Of a stretch of 64,000 nucleotides of DNA, positions 49,101-61,100 are shown in pieces. The number at the start of each line of letters is the position of its first letter. The stretch's first letter is position 1. The translations under genes and the position numbers were made by a program. The stretch spans positions 10,543,422 through 10,607,421 of the forward strand of contig KK106981.1 of assembly GCA_000611775.1 (NCBI GenBank), given 5' to 3'. The stretch comes from Umbilicaria muhlenbergii (taxonomy: Eukaryota; Ascomycota; Lecanoromycetes; Umbilicariales; Umbilicariaceae). The notes beneath the pieces are model-generated. The model was given only the letters and a program-made list of their open reading frames with translations. It had not been told where the DNA came from and did not search any database.

Positions 49101-50490
49101 ACCTGCAGCAGCAGCAACACACAGCTCATAAGCTTGAGGAGGGATGTCCTCAGTCTTCATAATTATTATCATGAAGATCAGTCATGAAGTGTTCTCATGA
49201 AGGGTGATCATGAAGGTCACTTACAGATCACTTCATGATCTTGCTCACAGTCAGTGAGCTGAACAAGCTGCTGTGAGACAACATAATCATGAAGCTGAGC
49301 CTCCCTGTGAAGGGCTACCTCATGAAAGGTTTAATTGTGAGGGGCTGAGTCAGAGGCCTGCATGAATAGAGGAAACAAATGAGAATCACAGACAGTTTGC
49401 CTGAGGGTGTTGATGATGTGACTGATGTGAAGCATGATGAGCTGTACTGCTGTTAGTGAAAAAGCACTGTGAAGGCAAGCATCATGAAGGCAAGCATCAT
49501 GAAAGCAAGCATCATGAAGGCAAGCATCATGAAGGCAAGCATCACAAAGGTAAACATCATGAAGACAAGCATCATGAGGGCAAAACATCATAAGAGGCAT
49601 CACAAGAATCATGATCATGAACTTACCTGATGAGGAGTGAAAGATTGAAGTTGTGAAGATTGCTGACAGTGAAAACTCTGACCTTATGATCTGCATGAGT
49701 CATTCATGAGGCTTGGCAAAGTGAATCTGAATGACCTCATGAACAGCTGAACAGGCTCATAAATGAGCAACAATCATCATGAACACTGAGTCAGTGTATA
49801 AATCAATCATAACTTCACAAACATCTTGTGAAGGGAGACTCTTTTTCCCACTGAGTTTTAATGAGCTCCGCAACATATTTTTTTATGATTTTAATTTTTT
49901 TTTTTTTTTTTCTGACCTACAGGGTCATTTTTTTTAACTGTTACCTGTGCATTGTGAAGTGCTTCTCAGTGAAAGCTTGCAACTGCAAATGTCATCATAC
50001 TCATGAGGGCATGAGCCTTTGAAGGGGGGGGGCAATGTGAGCATTCAGTGTACAGAACTCATCAGGTGTTAGTTCAGAATAAGAAAAATTATGCTTAACA
50101 ACAGCACAGCCTTGTGAAGATAACTTTCACTAGTGAATCAACCTCATGAGGGAGCTCAGTCAATAGACATCACTCTCAGCACTTCATGAAAGTGACTAAA
50201 GGAGTTAACATCATTGATGACACCTCATGAAGATGTGATTCAGCAATGAACACCTCATGAAGACAGTTTCACTGAGGTGACTGCTTCATGAGATCTTCCT
50301 CAGGCAGGCTAACTTCAGAAGGGATATATTATGAGGTCAGAGCATGTCTCACTTTCTTTTTTAATAATAATTCTCTACCTACTAGCAATATCATACTATT
50401 GTGAACCATCAACTATAAGTTTAAGCCACTATTGTCACATAGCTTCATAATTCCTTAGTTAAGATATTACCTCATGATAATACACTTACA
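43191..50490 (+). mobile_element. Ty3/Gypsy chromovirus fossil, 7.3 kb, full length
   Basis: LTRs of 454-455 bp (43,191-43,644 and 50,036-50,490) start TGTGAGCATTC and end CACTTACA. The target duplication is ACCTC (43,186-43,190 and 50,491-50,495), and the empty site is visible at about 11,813. The tract GAAGGGGGGGGG precedes the 3' LTR. Plus-strand parts in order: gag (about 43,800-44,720) with a zinc knuckle at about 44,610, protease (about 44,810-44,960), reverse transcriptase (about 45,470-46,040), RNase H (about 46,170-46,560), integrase (about 47,040-47,920) and chromodomain (about 48,270-48,400). A further 1.6 kb lies before the 3' LTR. Ends look whole, but the coding parts carry dozens of breaks. 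Confidence 0.92.
49465..49595 (+). repeat. 15-bp minisatellite, about eight units
   Basis: The unit GAAGGCAAGCATCAT recurs with small changes. Read on the plus strand it would encode a repeated EGKHH pentapeptide. It sits in the extra segment between the chromodomain and 3' LTR of the Gypsy element at 43,191-50,490. Confidence 0.85.
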
Positions 50491-50802
50491 ACCTCCTTGT
50501 GAAGAGTTTTCACTTGATGTCAAGGCGCTACTCACTGAGTCATCATATAAGTGAGCTATAGTGATGTACTGTCATACTGTCATACTGTCATACTATTATA
50601 TATGATGACCTTGACAGTATAAAAATATCTGCACTGTTCTTTCCTTAATCAAGTTAATATCAGAGGACAAATTAATGACAGTGTTTCACTCTCTCTCAAG
50701 TCTTGTTTCTCAGAGACTGAGTCAATGATGAGTGTAGAAAACATGTGTGTTGTTGCACACTTATAATGTTCATTGTAAATAATCATACCCTGCCATGCTC
50801 AC

Positions 50803-51808
50803 TGTCAAGAATGATGAAGATAAACTGCCTGCATTGCTAATTGTGAGTGAAAATTCAGCTATGTAGTCTGATCAGCCCTATAAGCTTGGCATGTGGAGAA
50901 ATTTGTAACAATTGTCAACAAAACAAGAAAAATGTCACGTCCTCATGACTTATGCCTGCAACAACAGTATGCCTCAATCATGTCTTGTATTCATGCTTTC
51001 ATGCAGTCTCTGTAGTCTCTATCAACACTCTGTAATGATGCTTGTTGGCTGACCAGCTGAGCAAGTAGTGAAGTGAGATGCTGAATCTTTGAATTGAAGG
51101 ATATTTAAGTGATGAGTAAATGTTCATGTTTGTGCAGATTTGCAGAGTTAAGCCTGTTCAGCTTGATTCATCTCTTGCTTGTTTGTCTGCAATGAAGTCA
51201 CTGACTCTCTGTGATATGCCTGATGCACTGGCTGTAAGGCGTGGATAGCTGAATTTGTACTGAAAAAGGTGATGCAGTGAGTCAAGATCTGCTGAAATGC
51301 CAAGTGACTTCATGACTTCACATGAAGGTAGGTCGTAGGTGACGCCTTAAAGGAGAAGAAAACAACTGCAGATGATCTGTTCATGATTCATGTTTAAAAC
51401 TTTCTCTGTTTACCTGTCAGCTGCAGGTGGCCCGTCTTCAAAGCTGCAGATGACTCACCCTTAACAGCATCAGATATCAAAGTATGATGATATCACTATG
51501 ACTTGCCGTGACCATTCAGGGTGAAAAGGTAGCGTGATGACTGTCATCTCAGCTGAATCATGATGTTTCTGTGGTACTCAGTTCAGGATTTGAACTTCAG
51601 ATCCTCAGGTTATGAGCCTGATGCACTGCTGTTGTGCTAAATATGTAACTAGCAAGTATGACGACTTGCTAGGGATCAGAACCAGGGTGTTGCTATTAAT
51701 TGTCAAGAATGATGAAGATAAACTGCCTGCATTGCTAATTGTGAGTGAAAATTCAGCTATGTAGTCTGATCAGCCCTATAAGCTTGGCATGTGAAGAAAT
51801 CCATAACA
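50803..51808. mobile_element. TRIM-like element, 1,006 bp, with 108-bp LTRs
   Basis: Direct repeats at 50,803-50,910 and 51,701-51,808 begin TGTCAAGAATG and end TAACA; they differ at 4 of 108 positions. The target duplication is CTCAC (50,798-50,802 and 51,809-51,813), and the uninterrupted MITE copy at about 30,947 shows the single site. The 790-bp interior has no gag or pol. It contains a tRNA-Met-like segment on the minus strand (51,573-51,640). Mutated, old. Confidence 0.88.
51573..51640 (-). pseudogene. tRNA-Met(CAT)-like sequence inside the TRIM
   Basis: The reverse complement contains a box-A-like TTAGCACAACAGCAG, an anticodon arm TCAGG-CTCATAA-CCTGA with a perfect 5-bp stem and CAT anticodon, and a box-B-like GTTCAAATCC. 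The acceptor and T stems do not pair well. Probably a decayed tRNA-derived part of the element, not a working tRNA gene. Confidence 0.65.
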
Positions 51809-52147
51809 CTCACCTAATGATTATTAGTAAGCAGGGTATGATTAAGATTTAATTAAGATTATGATTGAAAACTCAACTGAAAGTGCTGAATTCTAGTTCA
51901 TGATGCATGACTATATGAACTTATTAAGGACTTCACAAAGAGAAGAGGTAAGTGAGTTAATATAATGAATAAACTGTAGATCAGAGTCAGTTTCTACTCT
52001 TTTTAAACAACTTGAGTCATATAAATAAATGCATGAAAGACAGCTTGAAAGCACCTCTGAGGTGAAGAGTTAAATGAGGAATTATGAAGTTTCAAGGGTT
52101 ATTCTGAGAATTTACAAGTTGAGGGGGATCATTTTAAACATTTACTG

Positions 52148-55100
52148 AACAATGTTTTATTAACTGTTAAATGATGAACATCACTGTTAAGGCTCCTGCA
52201 CTATAGTACTAGCAAAGTATGCAGTGCAAGTGTACACATGATATTACTCACCTTGCTCACCTTGCTCACCTGTTGAGCATGATGAGTATGAAGTGTTACA
52301 TCATGTTGCTCACCTTGCTCATCATGATGAGCATGATGAGCACACTGAGCACATGAGTCTCTTATAATTTATATAATCACAGGTAGATTCATAGTTAGGA
52401 GCTCATGCTCAACTCATGTATTAAATGCAATCTCTTAAGTTTATGATTATTAATTTCCTCACTTTGATCTTAATCTTAAAGGTCATTACATGATCATGAT
52501 AATTCATTGAATCTTGTCTAGTTCATTGAATCATATCTATAGTTCATTGAATGATAATATCACTTCAGTCACTACAACACCACCTGTTACACTTTGAGCA
52601 TCAACTTATGAGGTATCAGTCACGCAATGAACTGACTCATCAGTCTCAAGATGTTCAAATTCTTCAATAGAGAAGAATCAGTCACTGAACATTCCTCTGA
52701 CAAAGTAGTTCAAGTCAAGATCCTGTTATTAGATAAGTTTCTTGATGAGAGAAGAATGTTAAACTTGTTCTTCACTCAGCTTGACATGTACCTGTGATTC
52801 AATAAGACTTTATTCATTTTGAAATCAGAGAAAGTGTTGTTCACCTCCTCATTCCTGAGGTCAGATGCTTTGAACTGATTTAAACTTATTCTTTGAGATT
52901 ATCTTGACAACAAAACTGAAGATCAAGATGACTTGATTAATAAGATCTTTCATGACTTAAAGGAATTCAAGAAGCAGATAAGGATAATGTTTAAAACAGT
53001 TGATGAAAAGAAAACAGTGAAGTGAGAGATCTGCAACATTCAGCAAAAAGGAACAACTGCTACATACATAATAAACTTTCAGAGACTCACCTCACATATG
53101 AATTGAGATGATATTGCTTTGATGATGCAATATTACAAGGGACTGAAGGACATGATGAAAGATGAAATCTTTAAGATTGAACACTCTGCCATGCTCTCAG
53201 AAATGATTGAATGATCAATCATCATCAACAACTGAGCTTATGAATGAAGCTTAGAAAAGAGTCATAAGATTCTCATACCTCAAAGGGCTGAGAAGAATCA
53301 TGAGCGTCAGTATAATAATCAACTCTACTACAGACCTCAACTCATGAAAATCAATGTCATTACTCAAGTGAATCAGTTTCAGTGAGGGAAAGGACCTGAG
53401 AAGAACTCAGGAAAAAAAGAGAAGTCTCATGAAAATAATTATTATAATTGTGAAAAGCTGAGACATTTTGCCTGTGACTATTGAGTCTCAGGAAAGATCA
53501 TTCAATCAAAGAAAACATATGCAGTCACACAAGAAGTAAAAATCAAAATTAATCATAACATTATGTCTTAAACAGCATGTTATGATGATGACTGTTGCAC
53601 ACATCAGAGTGATAAAGACGGCTTCAGATGATTTTCACATCAACTTAAAAGTATAAGAGAATACATCACTGCCTCTCACCTAAATCAAGTTGTGAACTTG
53701 AAGAAACAGCAAACCTGATGAGATCAATTCAGTCAAGAAGGCAATTATGTTGACAGTGATGAAATGATGCTCTCATTTAGTGAGAAGGAAGACTTCATGA
53801 AAGTAGCAGACTCTGATGACTCAGAAGAACTCATTAAGAAGAATGATGATATTTAAGTATTCACCTGTGAAGAACAGTGATTGAAAACTTATGAAGAAGT
53901 ATTTAAAGTGATGAAGACATCTCTCAAGAATTATGAAGATCATGTAGATCAGTTGCAGAAATGAATCCTGTGAACAATTAAGAACATGTTCACTCAGAAA
54001 GGTGAAATCAAGAACATGAATTATCAGAATATACTTAAAGAAACATTACTGAAAAGCTTAAAGTTCATCATGAAAGGAGGATATGTTACCCTCAACAGAG
54101 CACACATCTCAAGAAAACTACACATGAAAGTTTAAGAACTCTGAAGTGAATACTTAAAGCTAAATCTGATACAGTACCTGAACAAGAAAGTCAATTCAAA
54201 GAACTTTAAGTATGTGAGAGAGAATCTGAGATTCCTCTCATTTAATTCAAAAAACTAAAGGGCTCTTCAGGTCAGAGGTCTCTGAAGATGCCTGAATTAA
54301 AGCCTTTAAAAGGAGTGATTGTTAAAGAAATCACTGTCACAAAAGACATGAGCAACTTCTGTGTTTAAGTTAAAGTAAAAGGCCACTCAGTCAGACTGTT
54401 AATCAACAGTGACTGTACAGGGAATTTCTTGAATTCATGATTCACAAAAATGAACAGGATAGAAATTCAAAAAAAGTGAAATTCTTATTCACTTCAAGGG
54501 TTTGATGAAACCCTTATGAAACATAACAATGATCATGTGAATGAAGAAACTGTACTGACACTAATTCAGATAAGTTGACACTGAGAAAAAATCAGTTTCA
54601 ACATTACAGAGCAGTCAGGAAGTGACATAGTTTTAAGCATATCTTGACTCTGAGCAGTCAATCTCATGATTGATTGAGCTGAAAATGAGATATACTTCAT
54701 CAAAGGCAGTATCTTTATGAAGTTATATTCAGTCTTACACTCACCTGAAGGAGTGGAAGTCTTCACTATGACAGCAGAAGAGATGCATGAGGAGTTAAAA
54801 AATTCTGATGCAAAGATACTGTGAACTAAGTGAGTCAATGATGACTGAGACCCTATTATCAAGTTATCTATCCCTAAAGAATACAAAGACTTTGAAGAGT
54901 TGTTTATAGCAGTAAAGGAACAGAATGCCTTGCTGAAACATTAAAAATGAGATCATGAAATTAAGATCATGAAAGGTTGCAAACTGATGAAGCAATTTAT
55001 CTACTCATTGTCACCTCAGAAGTTAAATGCATTGTGAGAATATTTAAAGAAGAACTTATGAAAAGGATTCATTCAAGAATCTCAGTCTTCAGCTGAATAT

Positions 55101-58100
55101 CTGATATTGTTTGTCCCAAAATCTGATGAATCATTGAGGTTGTATGTCAACTACAGGACACTAAACAACATAGTGATAAAAAACAATTACTCACTACTGC
55201 TCATGTTAGAACTGCAGGACAGATTTCAGGAAGCATAATGATTTACAAAGTTTAACATTTCAGGAGCATTCAACCAGATACAGATAAAAGAAGGTGATGA
55301 ATGAAAGACAGTGTTTCAAACATGCTCAAAGTTATATGAGTACTTAGTAATGCTGTTCAGATTAACCAACACCTCCGCAACTTTTTAGGCTTTCATTAAC
55401 AACATTTTGTGATAATATTTAAATCAGTTCATGATCATCTACCTCAATGACATACTGATATACTTGAAAATGAAAGAACAGCATGTCAAACATGTTTGAA
55501 AAGTTTTACAAGTGTTAAAGGATGCTGACCTGTGAGTTAAGTCTGAGAAGAGTCTTTTTCATGTCAAGGAAGTTCAATTCCTCAGATTTATCATCACATC
55601 AGAAGGCTTATGAATGAACTTGAGAAAAATTAATTTCATGATTGAATGATCATGTTACAGTTATATCATGACTTCACTTCTTAATCACCTGTTTAAGTCA
55701 TTGCCTGTTTAGGCTTAACTTAATTTAGCTCATATATAGCAGGCTTCTACATCACTAGAAGAAAAACAACCTTCTCACAAATGAACATACAGAATACATC
55801 TTACAATTTGGTAGCAACACCAGTTCAAGCATCATAGAATGCCTTGAAATGATCAGGTATTACTTTAGTCATTGATTTAGCAGTAAGTCATCAGTCCTCT
55901 GAACAAATCATGACTTCTTCAGTCAATCAGCTCACTTTATCAGAGCCTCTGATATCAGCTTTCTGCTCATCAGCTATCTCTCAGCTGTCAGTCTCTCATT
56001 GGCTGCTGTTCACATCAATTTCACAGCCAAACTGGCTTCATCTTCATCCTCAAGCCGGCAGGCATCTTCAGCTTCAGATGACGCCACATTAGTGCTTGCT
56101 TATCAAGCTCAGGACTTCTTCAATTCAGAACACCTCTGAATTCAGAAGATTTCTGCTTCTTGAAAGCAGATCATTGCTCATTACCTCTGAGGCACAGTTC
56201 AACCAGGCCAGAATCATCAGCCAGGCCGTCAAACTCATTCAAAGTTCAAAGAATCTACTACTTGATCAAGAGAGTGAGCAACTGACCTCCCTAGACTTCA
56301 GCATGATTTAAATCAGCTCATTTTAGTCATTTAATCCTCTCCTTCAGATAGTAAAACCCCTGGTTCAACTGCCTCTGACACTGAATGAAACCTGAACCCT
56401 CTCATTCATTGAACATCTTCTCAGCCTTCTCTTTCCATGATGTCGGGCAATAATCAAGAAAGGGAACATCAGCAACAGTCACTGTTAAACTGAGGCTTCA
56501 TCAATGAGCAGCAAGCTGAGCTCATCAACCTCATAACTCAGGCAGTCATGGCTGTCATGATAGTTCAACAAGCAGGCAATAATGAGAAAAGCATGACTGA
56601 AACTGCTTCTACAAATTCTACTGACCCTACTATGCCCGTGGTCCTACCACAGTTGACTCACTGAAAGGCAGATGAGATCAGTCTATTTGACCCTCACCTT
56701 GATAAGTCTCATGAAGACGGTGAAATCATCACTGTTGAAAAGGAAGTCTACTACTGGAGTGTAATGTTGTTCATTGAATGAATTCAGGACATTACCACTA
56801 TCAAGGGAGCTTAAATCATCAGAATGAACCTCAATACCTGCCTCTGAGGTGCTTCCCTGACCTGATATACCTCTGAGCTTTTCAACTTGAAAAGAATAGG
56901 CCTTCAGAATGATGAAAATGGTGTTGAAGAGTGATGTTGAGCCTTGAAAAATCAATTTAAGAAGTCAGCTGCTGTTGCTCTTGTCAGCCTCACTTTCACT
57001 AAGTATATCATGATTGATGCATGAAGTCACTGAGAGCCTGCTGCCTATGTGCAGACAATCCTACGTCATGTCAAGTCAGTCAACATTGATAACATTGAAA
57101 ATCAATTAACCTTTGCTTATCAAAATATTGTCACTGACCTCTGAGCTTTTATTGACCCCCCTACTGATACTATCATGATTAGCCAGTTCATCTCAACCCT
57201 TGAGCTTAAGAAGGACACTTGGTGAGACATGCATCAACATGAGAAAAGTCATGAAAACCGCATGAGTAATCAACAGAATGATCATGAACGTGATAATCAA
57301 GACTCTCAATTTGAAGAAAGTTGAAATGATCAATATGATGATTTTCATTCTAACCTTTTTAGTTAAGCTTCATTTCAGTCTCAGTATCAGTCTTCTTATC
57401 ATCAAACACTCTTTTCTTCTTCAGATCACTCAGTTCAGAGCTTCTTTCAAAACTCTTTTCCTTATCATTCAGTAAATCAGAACCCCTCATTTAATAGTTA
57501 TCAGCAGTGATTTATCAGTACAGCCTTGGTTTCACCTCAGGCTTCTACTAGCAATCAACACCAGCTGTTGCAGCCTACTTCAGGAAACACAAACTCAAAC
57601 TTGTATCATGAGCCTTATCAGAACTGAGCTGAACCACCTTACAATCAGCAAAGTGAAGGAGGATATCAGCTGAACTACCCTCAACAGCTTAAAGCATATT
57701 ATGACAGGACTACAGATCAGTATGATCACTTTAAAAGCTATGAAAATGACTATTATGACAACAGTTGATTTCAGCAGGAAGATGACTGAGTGAATTACAT
57801 CATTGACAAGGACTGAGCTGTTTATGAAGCTTATGATGAACCTCTCCTGAGAGTCAGTGAGAATGTTGATGCAAATCATGCTGTTGAGTAAGCCTCTTAT
57901 CACTGTCATTGATGCCCTGAATCCTTCAGTTCAAACAACAGCCTGCACAAGCATGTAAGGTCTAGCCACAACCCTGATAACATCAAGGCAATTCAAGCTC
58001 TTACCTCAGAGCCTGAGCTGAAACCAGTCTATTCCATGATTCTGAATGAAAAACTGAATGAAGAGCTAGTTCAGTCAAATGCTACAGCCAAAGGCTATGA

Positions 58101-61100
58101 ATTTCAAGGATGACGCTACGCCACAGTGCAAGCTAAGCTTTCTTAAGATGATCAGACCGTGTCTATATGCCTTGATATCAATTGTACAGTGAGTTTAATC
58201 AACTGAGGTTTCCTCAAGGAGCATGCTCCTAATGCTGAAGTGAAGAAAATGACTTCACCAATGAAGGTTTGAGGACTGAGTTTCAGCTCACATTCAGCCA
58301 GAGACTATGTGAAATTAGATTTATACTTGCCAGCAAGTCATGATAAAACTGCAGTCATTCCCTGAGAAATTCACATCATTGATGATTTGAAAGTTAATAT
58401 ACTAATTGAAACTGACATCCTGATCTCAGAACAAATTGATGTGCTATTATTTCAAAGAAAAGCAGTTATAGGAAGCTGTAAGAACATTGAGCTGAACCTG
58501 AACATCACTACCCTTCAGAACCAAACAAACTGACTCTTAATGACAAGTGATCAAACCACGGTACCTGCTTATGGTTCAACCATCATTCAAATCAAGCCTC
58601 TCAAGGAATTACCCACTGATTGAGACCTCCTATTCAAATCAGAATGCAAGTTAGCAGACGCTTACACATATACCTCAATCATCAATCATACCCTGAAGAG
58701 TATTGAAGTCTGAAATGACTCTGACAAAGCCGTGATTATATCACGTCATACGCGTTTAGGCTGCATCATTGAATACAAAGTGAACAGCTGCTTTTTAGTC
58801 AACTCTGAACTACTTCAGACAGCTTCTATGAAGCTTATCAACTGAATAAAATTGACCTTCTGAACATTATTAGCAGTCATGATCACTTATCATATAACAT
58901 TTAATACCTTCATTGAACCAGAGCATCAGCTTCAGAACAGAATCACAGTCTATGAGCAGACCTCTGCAGTCACAGCATTGACTGATGTTGCTAACTGCTA
59001 TTCTAGTCTCTGAGAAGACAAAGGGAATATGACTGACATCCTGAAAGATGAATGAATGAAGATACTGCTACTAGACAATTGATGAGAGCTTTACAAGCCT
59101 GAACAAGCCAAAGTTTACTCACTAGGCGTGAAAGATCATGAGCTTGTCAATGAAGCTTTCAATAAGCTGCATGAGCAAGGCTGTATGACATGAACAACTC
59201 AGTCTACCTCATTTACTTACCCTTGTTTTGTAGTCTGAAAGACTACTTCAAATGAATGAAAAGGCCATGTTGTTGTTGACATTTAAGCGCTAAACTGAAT
59301 AATCATGCCTGACGCTTATTCAGTCCTTAATCAGGCAGACATCCTCACTGCTGTATAAGAGGTGAACTATATATTCACTGTGAATTGTGCCTCCTTTTTC
59401 TATCAGTGAAGAGTTAAACCTCAGGATCATCACAAGCTTACTGTCTTTTCTCATCAAGGTCAAGAAACATTCAACATCACTGTCATGAGTTATAGAAACT
59501 CCTCAGCTTATGTTCAGTGAATGATTGACTGAATCTTATGTTCACATCATGATTTCTTCAAAACTTATGTTGATGACATCATTATTTACACTAAGTCCTG
59601 CTCACTACCTGATCACATAGGACATCTAGACCTGGTTTTCAAATCCTTGACAGAAAAAGACATATGTCTGTCTCTGAAGAAGTCTTTCCTTGACTATTTC
59701 ACAGTTCAACTGCTTGATCAGCGTGTTGACGCTCTAGAACTCATCACCACTGAAGATAAGTTAATCATCATAATCAATATTGAATTCCCATGCACACTTT
59801 CCGCCCTAGAGAAATACCTAGGCATGACGGGCTACCTAAGGCAGTACATATCATATTATGCTGTCATCATAAAACTGCTGCAGGAATGAAAGACAAGGCT
59901 AAATCATGACTTATAGAAAGTCTGAGCAGAATGAAAACCAGCTGACAGAAAAAACATTGAGGGCAACATGTGCAAAGTTATGATCAGCAGGACCCCTATT
60001 GAGGAACTTACCTCTTTTAAGTTAAACAGCTTTCATCAGCTGCAAAGCCTCTTCTTTAAACTGATCATACTGATTCATTATGACCTGAAGCGTCAACTCT
60101 ATGCTGACATGAACACCTCAAAAGAGTTCAGCTTCAGAGCTCATGTCTATCACATGAAGGAAAGCCATGATTTCATCACAACCTCAGGTCAGAAGAGCAT
60201 GAAATTGATACTTTTCCTTAATAAGGCTCTAGCTAACACTGAGACCTGCTACTGATCAACAGAACTCAAAGTCACAGGCCTTGTATGATTAGTATGAAAG
60301 ATTCATCACATGCTGAAATCTGCAGAAAAGCCTATTATCATTTATATCAATCATTTCATCACTTTAAACATTATTCATCAGTTCAGCCTGACCTCAACCA
60401 CCTTCATAGATAAGATGAATCTACAGTTAGTTCACATCAGTGAATACCTATAAAGGTTCCGCCTTGATGTTCAGCATAAAGCAGGCAAGATGAATGTTGT
60501 TCTGAACACCTTATCTCAACTAATCAGCTCAAGCACCTCAGACCCTCATGATCAGTCACTTGATAATTTAACAGTTGATGCCCTCATTGCTGACATTCAG
60601 TCACGTCTAGTGAATTGAGCGGCTTGATTGAAGCCAAAAGAAGAGGTCTTCAAGGATGTTCTCATCTATGCAGTCAGCCTGATTGAAATGAATGAAGCCT
60701 TTCAGACCAGACTCCTTGAGGCTTATGAGGATGAACCATGATGAGACTGTATTCAAAAGATGATATCAGACAATAACATCTTAAAGGAAAACACTGCAAG
60801 GCTTTCCTATCACTTAATTCAAAAGCTCATCTACTTCAATGATCCTGAACAAGGCCTTCATCTATGTATTCCTGAAGATCTAGTCAAGGAAGTCTTTCAG
60901 CTAACTCATGATGAGTTGAGACACTCAGGATATGCCTGTATGCATGAATGTTTAACACAAGGCCTCTACATTCACAACTTATTGAAACAACTACATGAGT
61001 TCATTAGATTCTGCCCTCAATGCCAGTTAAATCAGACACCGCGGCACGCTCCTTATGAATCAATGCAGTTGATACTCTCTTCATCATGACCCTTTCACAT

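Larger units (their letters stand above)
43044..50616. mobile_element. Solo LTR of family X, split by a Gypsy element
   Basis: The two parts, 43,044-43,190 and 50,496-50,616, together match the LTR at 11,672-11,954. It starts TGTAAGAGG, ends TTGACA, and is flanked by GTATA (43,039-43,043 and 50,617-50,621). With no internal sequence of its own family, it is a solo LTR produced by recombination before the Gypsy insertion. Confidence 0.85.
42943..52147. mobile_element. 622-bp-family MITE, copy 2, split by three other elements
   Basis: Pieces at 42,943-43,043, 50,617-50,802 and 51,809-52,147 together follow the reverse complement of 30,606-31,227 from end to end. The gaps are a solo LTR (43,044-50,616, itself split by a Gypsy element) and a TRIM-like element (50,803-51,808). 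The outer ends are again CAGTAAATG and CATTTACTG. Several CpG sites of copy 1 read CpA or TpG here. Confidence 0.88.

Noticed and set aside
49331-49696. Minus-strand ORF with repeated CLHDA
   Set aside because: It is the antisense reading of the 15-bp minisatellite in a sense-strand Gypsy element.
51573-51640. Functional tRNA-Met gene
   Set aside because: Acceptor and T stems do not pair and it lies inside a TRIM; called a tRNA-like remnant.
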